From Cyclina sinensis (Eukaryota > Mollusca > Bivalvia > Venerida > Veneridae), in assembly GCA_012932295.1 (NCBI GenBank), contig JAAONU010000006.1, positions 24,206,882-24,270,881 on the forward strand: a DNA stretch of 64,000 bases. Reading direction: 5' to 3'. Positions 24,147 to 36,251 of the stretch are shown here, one piece after another. Every line of letters begins with the position of its first letter. The stretch's first letter is position 1. The notes under the pieces are model-generated. The model was not told the DNA's origin, searched no databases, and saw only the letters and a program-made list of their open reading frames with translations. The position numbers and the translations under genes are program-made.

Positions 24147-24543
24147 CTATATACAGTGATAAGTTCTCAGAATTTTCGTTTTATCGGTCATTAACAATGA
24201 TACAAATTTTTGCATATTTTGGCGTTTCCAGTAGTATTTTGGAATAAATTGCTTTCTCAAGTTATTATACAAAAAACATTCAAAGACAAAATGATACTCA
24301 TCTTCAAGTAAATTACATATAGTACATTTTCGTTCATTTACTGGTGTGCTCGTAGGCCTTGACCATAGACCGATTTCTATACATAATCGTTGTGAAGATA
24401 CACGTAATCGTGACATATGTATACGATATTTCTTGATAACCACAATGTCTAAATATGACTGAAAACCATGATTAGCAATATATTTGTGCAATGAAGCTCT
24501 ACTTGAATCATTTAGTCTGCCAGTTCAATTTAGCAAGAATGTG
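24147..24543 (-). pseudogene. LINE reverse-transcriptase C-terminus, tandem copy 1
   Basis: This is the C-terminal end of a non-LTR retrotransposon ORF2-type protein (about 114 codons, stop at 24147). It reads HKYIANHGFQSYLDIVVIKK, RIHMSRLRVSSQRLCIEIG and a C-terminal cysteine motif ERKCTICNLLEDEYHFVFEC. It abuts the right end of the Harbinger-like element (24057) and is cut on its upstream side by the tandem junction at 24543. In the fourth tandem copy the same frame continues into more LINE sequence. Confidence 0.8.
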
Positions 24544-24603
24544 GTCAAAATTATATAAAGGGAGCACCGAGTCTCTTCATCATTCACTGTTTTGGCTTCC
24601 AAA

Positions 24604-25302
24604 ATGGCACTTCCAAGAAGGATGCGCCATCGACTTCTACAGCTGCTTATGCTAGAGGAGGCCAAAGATTATGACGCAATGCTGGCAGTGGTTGCTCGGG
24701 ATCGCCTGCAAGAGAGGCAAAGAAGAAGGAGGCGTTATTGGGTGAAGGCATGGCTGACCAGAAGGCCTCTGTTTGGCCAGTATGAGACGCTGTTCCAGGA
24801 GCTTGACCAACAGTCTGCTGGAGACTACTTTGGGTTCATTCGTATGGATAGGAACGTGTTTGCTGAGGTGCTTCAGCGTGTACTTCCCCGCATCACCAAG
24901 GGTCTCAGGTAAGATTAATGATCACCAAAACTGTGTATGACATTGCTTTTAGGATATATTTACATGTACATTTTTGAAAGCATTCAAAGATATGGCAAGG
25001 ACTAACAAAAAAATTCTATGATTTACTGAACTGAGTACTTGAATATTACAAGTTTGTAGTACAAACATATGCATAACAAAAACACAACATTAATGAAATC
25101 GGTTTAATATTTCTTTTAGTTTGATTGGAAATTTGTTCTATCCATTTATTGTTTTTGTAGGAGCAGAAGTCCGCTACATCCTGGCCTGAAGCTGGTCGTT
25201 ACACTTCGGTACCTTGCCACTGGAAACAGTTACAAGAGTCCTCGAGTATGCATTTCGGGTGTCCAACAGTGCAATATCTCTGTTCATCCCTCAAGTGTGT
25301 GC
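24604..25302 (+). pseudogene. HARBI1-like transposase N-terminus, copy 2
   Basis: This is the copy of the truncated transposase in tandem unit 2 (unit start 24544). The TATA box (24552), intron, frameshift and breakpoint are the same as in copy 1. It differs from copy 1 only by the silent CGC codon. It lacks the left inverted repeat and the left 374 bases of the element. Confidence 0.8.
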
Positions 25303-26021
25303 TTCTCCTTCTTTCCTCTGATTCATCATCCTTGCTCTTCTTCCCTTTTCTGCCAGCTACTTTTGTCTTTGGAGCCATTGTTCACACTGCCAAAGTCGAC
25401 TTTGAACTGAGAGCAGACTGTTAGTATCAGCTTTGATATATGCAAAGCAAGTACTTGTGACCCACTTTTATCGTGCTGGTCACGTGTGTCGTCTTAGTGT
25501 GACGCACTTCACAAGTACGGTAGAAGTACTCACCCTGCTCTTTGAAAGTAAGATAAACGCACGGAGGAAGTGCGCTCACCCCCCTTTTTGTTAACACGTA
25601 CATTGAAAGCAAGTTGAAAGTACGAGTTTCTTGCGTGGTAAGTACGTCTTCGTGGTAAAATACCCTGGAATTTGTGCATGCTTTCCCGCATTACACGCAC
25701 GCCTAGCGCACTTACTCAGTACTTTTGTCTTGCGTGCTACGAGCGTGCTCCTGGCGTTCTAATTGTTGCAGAAAGGTCGTAGCGAAAAACTGGCCGGCCA
25801 GTTTTAGGGCTGCGTGCTTTGCGTCGTGTTTGCGTCCACGAAAAAAGTACGTTCCACGTGCGTGTATCTTACTACTTGGCCATTTTTTGCACGCACACCG
25901 CTCGTAGAAGCACGCAAGACCGGTTGTAAGAGTAGTTTATATTCTCTTCTACAAGTACGTATATAAAGATTCATAGCATTAATTTACAGATAATACAGAT
26001 GTTCTTTAATTAAAAGCTTTT

Positions 26022-26418
26022 CTATATACAGTGATAAGTTCTCAGAATTTTCGTTTTATCGGTCATTAACAATGATACAAATTTTTGCATATTTTGGCGT
26101 TTCCAGTAGTATTTTGGAATAAATTGCTTTCTCAAGTTATTATACAAAAAACATTCAAAGACAAAATGATACTCATCTTCAAGTAAATTACATATAGTAC
26201 ATTTTCGTTCATTTACTGGTGTGCTCGTAGGCCTTGACCATAGACCGATTTCTATACATAATCGTTGTGAAGATACACGTAATCGTGACATATGTATACG
26301 ATATTTCTTGATAACCACAATGTCTAAATATGACTGAAAACCATGATTAGCAATATATTTGTGCAATGAAGCTCTACTTGAATCATTTAGTCTGCCAGTT
26401 CAATTTAGCAAGAATGTG
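26022..26418 (-). pseudogene. LINE reverse-transcriptase C-terminus, tandem copy 2
   Basis: Identical to 24147-24543, displaced by 1875 bases. It carries the same C-terminal cysteine motif and the same cut at the unit junction. Confidence 0.8.
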
Positions 26419-26478
26419 GTCAAAATTATATAAAGGGAGCACCGAGTCTCTTCATCATTCACTGTTTTGGCTTCCAAA

Positions 26479-27177
26479 ATGGCACTTCCAAGAAGGATGC
26501 GCCATCGACTTCTACAGCTGCTTATGCTAGAGGAGGCCAAAGATTATGACGCAATGCTGGCAGTGGTTGCTCGGGATCGCCTGCAAGAGAGGCAAAGAAG
26601 AAGGAGGCGTTATTGGGTGAAGGCATGGCTGACCAGAAGGCCTCTGTTTGGCCAGTATGAGACGCTGTTCCAGGAGCTTGACCAACAGTCTGCTGGAGAC
26701 TACTTTGGGTTCATTCGTATGGATAGGAACGTGTTTGCTGAGGTGCTTCAGCGTGTACTTCCCCGCATCACCAAGGGTCTCAGGTAAGATTAATGATCAC
26801 CAAAACTGTGTATGACATTGCTTTTAGGATATATTTACATGTACATTTTTGAAAGCATTCAAAGATATGGCAAGGACTAACAAAAAAATTCTATGATTTA
26901 CTGAACTGAGTACTTGAATATTACAAGTTTGTAGTACAAACATATGCATAACAAAAACACAACATTAATGAAATCGGTTTAATATTTCTTTTAGTTTGAT
27001 TGGAAATTTGTTCTATCCATTTATTGTTTTTGTAGGAGCAGAAGTCCGCTACATCCTGGCCTGAAGCTGGTCGTTACACTTCGGTACCTTGCCACTGGAA
27101 ACAGTTACAAGAGTCCTCGAGTATGCATTTCGGGTGTCCAACAGTGCAATATCTCTGTTCATCCCTCAAGTGTGTGC
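26479..27177 (+). pseudogene. HARBI1-like transposase N-terminus, copy 3
   Basis: Tandem unit 3 (unit start 26419). It has the same promoter, intron and lesions as copy 2, and I saw no difference from copy 2. Confidence 0.8.
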
Positions 27178-27896
27178 TTCTCCTTCTTTCCTCTGATTCA
27201 TCATCCTTGCTCTTCTTCCCTTTTCTGCCAGCTACTTTTGTCTTTGGAGCCATTGTTCACACTGCCAAAGTCGACTTTGAACTGAGAGCAGACTGTTAGT
27301 ATCAGCTTTGATATATGCAAAGCAAGTACTTGTGACCCACTTTTATCGTGCTGGTCACGTGTGTCGTCTTAGTGTGACGCACTTCACAAGTACGGTAGAA
27401 GTACTCACCCTGCTCTTTGAAAGTAAGATAAACGCACGGAGGAAGTGCGCTCACCCCCCTTTTTGTTAACACGTACATTGAAAGCAAGTTGAAAGTACGA
27501 GTTTCTTGCGTGGTAAGTACGTCTTCGTGGTAAAATACCCTGGAATTTGTGCATGCTTTCCCGCATTACACGCACGCCTAGCGCACTTACTCAGTACTTT
27601 TGTCTTGCGTGCTACGAGCGTGCTCCTGGCGTTCTAATTGTTGCAGAAAGGTCGTAGCGAAAAACTGGCCGGCCAGTTTTAGGGCTGCGTGCTTTGCGTC
27701 GTGTTTGCGTCCACGAAAAAAGTACGTTCCACGTGCGTGTATCTTACTACTTGGCCATTTTTTGCACGCACACCGCTCGTAGAAGCACGCAAGACCGGTT
27801 GTAAGAGTAGTTTATATTCTCTTCTACAAGTACGTATATAAAGATTCATAGCATTAATTTACAGATAATACAGATGTTCTTTAATTAAAAGCTTTT

Positions 27897-28293
27897 CTAT
27901 ATACAGTGATAAGTTCTCAGAATTTTCGTTTTATCGGTCATTAACAATGATACAAATTTTTGCATATTTTGGCGTTTCCAGTAGTATTTTGGAATAAATT
28001 GCTTTCTCAAGTTATTATACAAAAAACATTCAAAGACAAAATGATACTCATCTTCAAGTAAATTACATATAGTACATTTTCGTTCATTTACTGGTGTGCT
28101 CGTAGGCCTTGACCATAGACCGATTTCTATACATAATCGTTGTGAAGATACACGTAATCGTGACATATGTATACGATATTTCTTGATAACCACAATGTCT
28201 AAATATGACTGAAAACCATGATTAGCAATATATTTGTGCAATGAAGCTCTACTTGAATCATTTAGTCTGCCAGTTCAATTTAGCAAGAATGTG
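27897..28293 (-). pseudogene. LINE reverse-transcriptase C-terminus, tandem copy 3
   Basis: Identical to 24147-24543, displaced by 3750 bases and cut at the junction with unit 4. Confidence 0.8.
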
Positions 28294-28353
28294 GTCAAAA
28301 TTATATAAAGGGAGCACCGAGTCTCTTCATCATTCACTGTTTTGGCTTCCAAA

Positions 28354-29052
28354 ATGGCACTTCCAAGAAGGATGCGCCATCGACTTCTACAGCTGCTTAT
28401 GCTAGAGGAGGCCAAAGATTATGACGCAATGCTGGCAGTGGTTGCTCGGGATCGCCTGCAAGAGAGGCAAAGAAGAAGGAGGCGTTATTGGGTGAAGGCA
28501 TGGCTGACCAGAAGGCCTCTGTTTGGCCAGTATGAGACGCTGTTCCAGGAGCTTGACCAACAGTCTGCTGGAGACTACTTTGGGTTCATTCGTATGGATA
28601 GGAACGTGTTTGCTGAGGTGCTTCAGCGTGTACTTCCCCGCATCACCAAGGGTCTCAGGTAAGATTAATGATCACCAAAACTGTGTATGACATTGCTTTT
28701 AGGATATATTTACATGTACATTTTTGAAAGCATTCAAAGATATGGCAAGGACTAACAAAAAAATTCTATGATTTACTGAACTGAGTACTTGAATATTACA
28801 AGTTTGTAGTACAAACATATGCATAACAAAAACACAACATTAATGAAATCGGTTTAATATTTCTTTTAGTTTGATTGGAAATTTGTTCTATCCATTTATT
28901 GTTTTTGTAGGAGCAGAAGTCCGCTACATCCTGGCCTGAAGCTGGTCGTTACACTTCGGTACCTTGCCACTGGAAACAGTTACAAGAGTCCTCGAGTATG
29001 CATTTCGGGTGTCCAACAGTGCAATATCTCTGTTCATCCCTCAAGTGTGTGC
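28354..29052 (+). pseudogene. HARBI1-like transposase N-terminus, copy 4
   Basis: Tandem unit 4 (unit start 28294), identical to copies 2 and 3. Its right flank passes without interruption into the rest of the LINE, so this unit has the original right-hand context. Confidence 0.8.
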
Positions 29053-29771
29053 TTCTCCTTCTTTCCTCTGATTCATCATCCTTGCTCTTCTTCCCTTTTC
29101 TGCCAGCTACTTTTGTCTTTGGAGCCATTGTTCACACTGCCAAAGTCGACTTTGAACTGAGAGCAGACTGTTAGTATCAGCTTTGATATATGCAAAGCAA
29201 GTACTTGTGACCCACTTTTATCGTGCTGGTCACGTGTGTCGTCTTAGTGTGACGCACTTCACAAGTACGGTAGAAGTACTCACCCTGCTCTTTGAAAGTA
29301 AGATAAACGCACGGAGGAAGTGCGCTCACCCCCCTTTTTGTTAACACGTACATTGAAAGCAAGTTGAAAGTACGAGTTTCTTGCGTGGTAAGTACGTCTT
29401 CGTGGTAAAATACCCTGGAATTTGTGCATGCTTTCCCGCATTACACGCACGCCTAGCGCACTTACTCAGTACTTTTGTCTTGCGTGCTACGAGCGTGCTC
29501 CTGGCGTTCTAATTGTTGCAGAAAGGTCGTAGCGAAAAACTGGCCGGCCAGTTTTAGGGCTGCGTGCTTTGCGTCGTGTTTGCGTCCACGAAAAAAGTAC
29601 GTTCCACGTGCGTGTATCTTACTACTTGGCCATTTTTTGCACGCACACCGCTCGTAGAAGCACGCAAGACCGGTTGTAAGAGTAGTTTATATTCTCTTCT
29701 ACAAGTACGTATATAAAGATTCATAGCATTAATTTACAGATAATACAGATGTTCTTTAATTAAAAGCTTTT

Positions 29772-31620
29772 CTATATACAGTGATAAGTTCTCAGAATTT
29801 TCGTTTTATCGGTCATTAACAATGATACAAATTTTTGCATATTTTGGCGTTTCCAGTAGTATTTTGGAATAAATTGCTTTCTCAAGTTATTATACAAAAA
29901 ACATTCAAAGACAAAATGATACTCATCTTCAAGTAAATTACATATAGTACATTTTCGTTCATTTACTGGTGTGCTCGTAGGCCTTGACCATAGACCGATT
30001 TCTATACATAATCGTTGTGAAGATACACGTAATCGTGACATATGTATACGATATTTCTTGATAACCACAATGTCTAAATATGACTGAAAACCATGATTAG
30101 CAATATATTTGTGCAATGAAGCTCTACTTGAATCATTTAGTCTGCCAGTTCAATTTAGCAAGAATTTATCCTTAAGAAGTTGCTTAACATTGAGTAGAAA
30201 TAATTTCTCACCACCAACAGTTTGAAATAACCATGCATCATGGAAACCAAGTGTGCATAATAAATTTCTTGTTTAAGTGTACACCAGTTTTGTTTGGTAC
30301 GATTTATAAGTATATCATTATATAGCATATCATTTATCTTTCTACAATATCTATTCTCATTTAAATTTAAAAATGTTACCCAATATCTAATAATGTTGAA
30401 ATATCTAAAATTTTGTAAAGGCAATCTACTAAGCTCTCCATCAATAAAGTCGTTTTGAGTACTTTTCTTAACATTCAAAAGACGTTTGCAAAATTGTATA
30501 TGTAACCTTTCAATAGATAATCCTTTTTAAAGCCCCACATTTCACTACCGTAATTAAGAATTGGCAGAATAAATTAAGCAAACAATTCTAGTTTATGTCT
30601 GACTGAAATATCAACAAATATATATAAACACTTGTTCATTGTAAAAACTGCCTTCAAAGCCTGCCAACATATTGTGTCTTGTGCTTCAGAAAAAGAACCA
30701 CCTGCTGTAAAAACTAAACCAAGATAAACAAATGATTTAACAATTTCTATAACATTTCCATCATAATAAATTCTTAAATCATTGGGAACCTTTTCTAAAT
30801 ATCATAAATTTTGTTTTTGGTGTAATTACAACTAATTTCCATTTCTGACAATATTCTAACAACAAATCAAGATTGTTTTGTAACTCTGTACTATTGTTTG
30901 CAAAAATTACAATGTCGTGTGCATATAGAATTAAAAACATTTTGAACATGTTAACATCTATTCCTTCAAGACAATGTTCGACGTACATATCCTCAATATC
31001 GTTGAGAAACATAGAAAATAAAAAAAATTGACAGACATTCGCCTTGTCTTACACCTAAAGTACATTGAAAGCTATCGCTTAAAGTGTTGCAAAATTTTAC
31101 TCTTGATTTAACTGAATATACATTGATCTAATGATGTTTAATATATTGCCTCTAAGAACAAATTTAATTAATTTTGTCCATAAATTGTCCCTATTAACGT
31201 AATCAAAGGCCTTACGTAATCAAAGGCCTTACTGAATTCTATAAAAGCACAATACAATTGCTTGTTGTTATCTATAAAATGATTAATCAAACCATGTAAG
31301 ACATATATGTTATCACTTGTTCCCAAGTTAGAACGAAAACCTGCGTGAGCTTCAATATAAACACCATATGACCCTGCCCAGTTTGATAAACGATTATTGA
31401 TAACTCTCGTAAATAGTTTACCTAAACCACCGAGTAACGTTATGCCACAATAATTATTTTCATCATTAATGCTACCTTTTTTGTGCAGCGGTATAACACA
31501 TTTTTGTGACCAAGCCTCTGGAAAGTATCCAACTTGAAAAAAAATTGTTAAAAAATGTTAATAAATGTGGTATCAATGCCTCTTTACCATGAATAAACAT
31601 TTCAAACGTAAATATGATTT
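29772..31620 (-). pseudogene. LINE reverse transcriptase, decayed, longest part
   Basis: This minus-strand non-LTR reverse transcriptase can be read from about 31620 down to the stop at 29772. Recognisable text includes EAHAGFRSNLGTSDNIYVLH, LYCAFIEFSKAF (an acidic catalytic position in RT block A), LGVRQGECLSPFLF-type text leading to MFLNDIEDMYVEHCLEG, and FLILYAHDIVIFANNSTELQ, which is the YADD box mutated to YAHD. After that come TKFMIFRKG, LPLQNFRYFNIIRYW and the C-terminal cysteine motif. Lesions include the YADD change, a 17-bp tandem duplication around 31195-31230 that shifts frame, an in-frame TGA near 30153 and other frame breaks. No endonuclease domain is visible, so the element is 5'-truncated. 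The exact clade is not assigned. Confidence 0.85.
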
Positions 31621-33339
31621 TATCTTTAGACTAGAATGCATAGTAAGGCTCCTGAGACTTCACGGGGTTGAAGCTCAAAGGCCAAAAGATGTTACTTCAG
31701 CAATGAATTTGTTAGGAATTGCTTTGCTTTCCCAAAATTATCTAAAGATGAAGTCTGGTTAGAGATAGCGCATTTTCAAAGCCAAAGGCCTGAGAGCGCC
31801 CGGTAAACTAAGGTGGTTGTTCAAATCAACTAGAAATGGCTTTAACAAAGCTAACCTGCCAAAGTAAAATCAAATTCTATCTTTAAAATGGTACCGAATC
31901 GACGTCAGTATTAACGGTGACAAGTATTTAATTTGGAGATGATATAATACTTATGTGTTTGGTAGAATACTTATAATTCAGAGAAGGCGAGTTTGATCCC
32001 CACACTAGTTTCCAAGTGTCAATGTGTTGAGATAAGAACTCAAAGCACTGAATGATTTTATACAGATGAAATTTTGATTTAGATTGCAATCTTGCCCCAT
32101 CTTTTACAAACTAAAACACAAAAACAAAGGGGACGTTAATCATATGCCAGTCAATTCCTTTGAAAAATAAATCAAACAGATAGCGCTGTACCACTTTTAT
32201 TACACTAATATTTTCACTTGATTAAAAGAAGATAGAAATGAAATACATTGTTTCGTATTTTTAGAGAAGTGAAATATATTTAATATATTTAAACCGGAAA
32301 AGACAGTTGACACTTTCGAAACAAGTCGTCATCATTGATACAACATTTCATAGTGACAGAATTATTGTTCGTTTTCAAATTTTTAATTTTGTGTTTAGGA
32401 TGGAGCTTTTTAACATAATATTTTTGTAAAGCGGTACGTTTCATTTTTATTTATATAACATACGTAAGGGCTGTCAAATAATAAATAACAAGTAAGAATG
32501 TTAAAAAAAAGCCCCTTCCGGGAAGGCCATTGTCTCACTAAAGAGAAACAAAATTCAAATATTGACGATCAGTTAGCTGAAATCAATAGTTTGGTGTAAA
32601 TGATGGATGCAGGTATGTTTTATACACAGATAATCAAAAGATCACATACCAATGCCTAGGACGTTGCGCACAGTGTTCGACTGTTGGCGTTTTTCGCGCG
32701 TTTTTTACCTTTCGCCGCGGAATAATTTAATGTACGTTGTTCCTTTTTCAATATGTTATATATGAAATGAAAGAGAATTTTTTGCCGATTACGGCAGTAT
32801 TTCTTGATATAAAACAAAATATCTCCAAGTGCTATTCGAAAACATGTATTTGGTTTTAGCGTGTCCCAGCGTAACACGCGACTTACAGTTTTATTCGAGA
32901 AACTGCTGCAGTTTCTTTAAAAATTTAGCAAAACCCGCCAAATTTTAGCATTTGACGTTCACGTTACACCCGTTTATGACGTCATCAACGGAATGTGAAA
33001 CAAAATGGTGGAATTCGCGATTCAGACTTTTTGGTAAGTCGGAATAATTTGTCCCATTTTCGTGCAATTTAACAGAGCTCACATTTTCAACGATATTTAC
33101 ATTCACAAGGGAAATGGGAAAGTTTTGATTTACATATGAAAAAATTGTAATTTGCCTCGGCTACATTTCCATATAAAAATAAATTATACTTCGTATACTA
33201 AATACCGAGATATACTAATTACCGGTAACATCCGAATATCTCCAATATTATGAACATGCGCAGTAACCCCGCAGTATCTTCCGTAGCGTTTGTTTACATT
33301 TGGATACCGGCATCTGTCAAACTTTTTCCACTTAGAATT
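31621..33339. other. No gene recognised
   Basis: AT-rich sequence with a possible tRNA-like fragment (about 31951-32010, box B-like GCGAGTTTGATCCCC). A CRE-type palindrome TGACGTCA lies at 32977-32984, and a second one (33506-33513) lies in the intron of the transposase gene. Short frames at 31565-31762 and 32656-32877 are not recognised. Confidence 0.45.
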
Positions 33340-35437
33340 ATGGCGTATTTACGGGTAAGTAACAAGTTTAAATATGTAAGTCATAAAATAAAACATATTT
33401 TTAATCCAAAGCTAGTATATTTTCTTACCAATCCGTAGTAAATACTTAATAAAATACGTTTATATCCTTGTGTTTCAGCTACGATAACAGGTGCTCATAT
33501 TTTGATGACGTCATAGACAAAAATTACCTACTGGATTAAACTTCTGCCCAATATTTCCAGTTTGATGAATTTAATTGAAAATTAATTGCCAATTTATGCA
33601 TTTAGAATTTTGAAATTGTAATAAAGGAGTTTTTTCTTATGTAACATAGTTTTATTTTTCAGCTCTCTTCTATAAGGTATGGTGGCAAAAAGCGTCAGTA
33701 CACCCCAGAAATGTTTTCAAAGGCTTATGATCAGGTCAGAAACAAGGGTATACCTATTTACAAAGCTGTTAGAATGTTTGGAGTTCCAGACGGCACTTTA
33801 CGTGACAGGTTTTGTGGACCAATGCAACCAAGTCCAGAATCTAAACGGTTCAATACAAACCCTGGACCAGCATCTACTCTCACCTACGAGGAAGAGCAGC
33901 AACTTGTAAACCATTGCTCTTACATGGCAAGCATTGGTTATGGATACTCAAGAGCTGAGTTCATGAATCTTGCCACTGATTTTGCAATTAGTCTGCAAAA
34001 AAAGAAGCCATCTGATCCACCATTTGCTCAGTCCTGGTATGAAAGTTTCAAGAAACGCCACCCTGATATTACACTTGCTAAAGCTCAAAAGCTCTCCATT
34101 ATTAGGGCAAAAAGCACTTCCGAGGCAGTTCTTGACAAATATTTTGAATTACTTCAATCTGTTTTTGATACCTATGAGTTAGACAACAAGCCTGAAAATA
34201 TCTGGAATGTTGATGAGACTGGTCTTACCATGGAACACACCCCTACCAGTGTATTATGTGAGAAGGGCACCAGACCACAAGCTATTACATCAAACCGGGG
34301 GAAAACTGTAACTATTATTGCTGCTGGCAGTGCAGTTGGGTCAAGAATACCACCATTTTATGTGTTCCCTGGTTAAAGGTGGAATGATACCCTCCTAGAT
34401 GGCTCTACTACTGGATCTGCAGGGACAGTTACTGAGACAGGGTGGTCTAACTCTGCAGTATTCCTGGATTTTCTCCAGAATCACTTTCTTAAATACGTTC
34501 CTTCTGATGGTTCGAACATTCTTTTACTCTTTGATGGACATAAATCTCATGTCAACCTTACCCTCAAAGAATGGGGAGACCAGCACAATATAGTTTTTTT
34601 TTGTTATCCCACCCCACACTTCTCATGTAACTCAACCTCTTGATGTGGGTTGTTTTGCCCCTCTCAAGAAAGCATACTATGCTGAATGTCAAGCTTTTCA
34701 ACCAGTTGTGCAGATCAACAGAAACAATATTGCCTTAGTCTCAAGCAAAGTATACAACAAAGCTGTAACACCTGACAATTTGATCTCCTCATTTCGTAAA
34801 ACTGGGATTTTTCCACTCGAAAGGAAACAGATCTCCTCTGTGAAAACAGCCCCTTCAGGAATCTACCAGAACCTTGACACTGAAATTCAATTTTCATCTC
34901 AACTAGAAACAACTACCACCAACTTACTTGAACAAAAGAAAATCAACACCATTACTGTTAATAAAAATCAAAGAAAAAGGAAACTGCAACCATCTGTGCA
35001 TGGAAATCTAATGTCACCAAGTAAAATGTCATTGTTGAAACGACCAGCCCTGAAATGTGAAAATTACAAAAAGAACAAACTTAACAAGAAAACGCCACAA
35101 GTAGAAATGTCACCAAAGCCCAGCACTTCAGGTCTTAACACAGTCACAAAGGATGGTATACCCATTGATACATCAGACGGTAGCAGTGATGAATACCTGG
35201 ATGAATCTGAGCTGTGTTGTGTGTGTAAACGATTCTCCCCTGATACCTTTAGCAATGCTTACACTGCTGAATTCATCAAGTGGGGGCAATGTGATGCTTG
35301 TGATGGTTGGGTACACCTGAAGTATTGTACACCAGTGAAATTTTGAGGAGGGAAACAGCATTCTTGTGCCCAAATTGTGAAAAGAAAATATCAATTAACT
35401 TACAAATAAAACATGACTACCTTAACTGTTCTTGTTT
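33340..35437 (+). pseudogene. pogo/Tigger-type transposase with C-terminal PHD-like finger, decayed
   Basis: A DDE_1 (pogo/Tigger, Tc1-mariner superfamily) transposase that would cut and rejoin its own element. A likely five-codon first exon (33340-33354, MAYLR, donor CGG|GTAAGT) joins in phase to an exon at 33663 (acceptor TTTTATTTTTCAG). The protein opens with a psq-type helix-turn-helix (PEMFSKAYDQVRNKGIPIYK). Catalytic text follows: IWNVDETGL (first D), ILLLFDGHKSHV (second D), and PPHTSHVTQPLDVGCFAPLK (third D). The C-terminus has a PHD-like finger (LCCVCKRFSP...WGQCDACDGWVHL...FLCPNCEKK). Breaks: TAA at 34374, a frame shift in the T-run near 34593, and a one-base loss near 35341 that cuts the finger. 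A polyadenylation signal AATAAA lies at about 35405. Terminal inverted repeats were not found. Confidence 0.85.
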
Positions 35438-36016
35438 CATAAAGTTTTGACTGTTATTAACCGTTGCTGACCTTTATATTCCCTTTACTGTTTAAAGTGA
35501 ACATTTTTGGATGGAAGTTTTGTACAGTAGTTGTGCCTGCATGTCAACATTTATTCCCAGGCTTCTGATTGGTTGATTCCCGGTATTTAGTATATTGAAA
35601 ACAAAGATGGCTGCCTCACATGGAGTTGATCTCTGATGAATTTTACAGGTTTGTAAAGCTATTTAGCGGATTGTCTTGATACAATTAGCTAAAATATTGA
35701 TACTTCAGTTCATAAGAATGTAGTTTAACTAGTCTTTATCTTCGATTGTAAAATGCTGGCCTGAGTAATTTAGCATTCCCCGTAATTAGTATGCCCGGTG
35801 TAAATGATCGCATTATTGAAATTACAGTTTTAGAATATCTGTGTCTAGCAAAATTGTGAAAATCCGTAAAATTTGTGCTATTTCTAAAATTGACGTTTGT
35901 TCCAGTGGAAGTTTGAAAAAGGGCGTTTATTTGCATGAGAAACAAATCAGTATTGAGCTTGTAATTTTTTTGCTTTATCTTTACATATATAGTTTTTGGT
36001 ATAAAGAGTTGATAAT

Positions 36017-36082
36017 TATAATGATCACAACAACAGCAAGAATAACAACAACAACAGCCACAACAATAACAACAACAACAAC

Positions 36083-36117
<35 letters not shown>

Positions 36118-36140
36118 AATAAATAAATAAATAATAATAA
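36017..36140. repeat. AAC/AAT/AAAT microsatellite
   Basis: A run of imperfect ACA/AAC triplets (36027-36083) is followed by AAT triplets and ATAA tetranucleotides to about 36140. The long hydrophobic frames read on the minus strand here are repeat artefacts. Confidence 0.9.
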
Positions 36141-36251
36141 TAAGCGGAAACAAACAACTGTTTAAGAGCAAGACATATTGTGGATTTTTCTGAAGAGTTC
36201 TGATGATGTCGCATAACATTACAAAATATTAACTTTTGTTTTCTATAGCCA

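Larger units (their letters stand above)
22669..30165 (+). repeat. Four-copy tandem array of a 1875-bp unit
   Basis: Units start at 22669, 24544, 26419 and 28294, exactly 1875 bases apart. Each unit runs from GTCAAAATTATATAAAGGGA, just upstream of the transposase start, through the rest of the Harbinger-like element into 486 bases of flanking LINE sequence. The fourth unit ends at 30165, where the LINE simply continues. Each internal junction reads CAAGAAT-GTG-GTCAAAA, so three filler bases (GTG) sit between LINE and element. The only difference I saw is at 23016, T in copy 1 and C in copies 2-4 (a silent CGT/CGC change). Confidence 0.95.
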
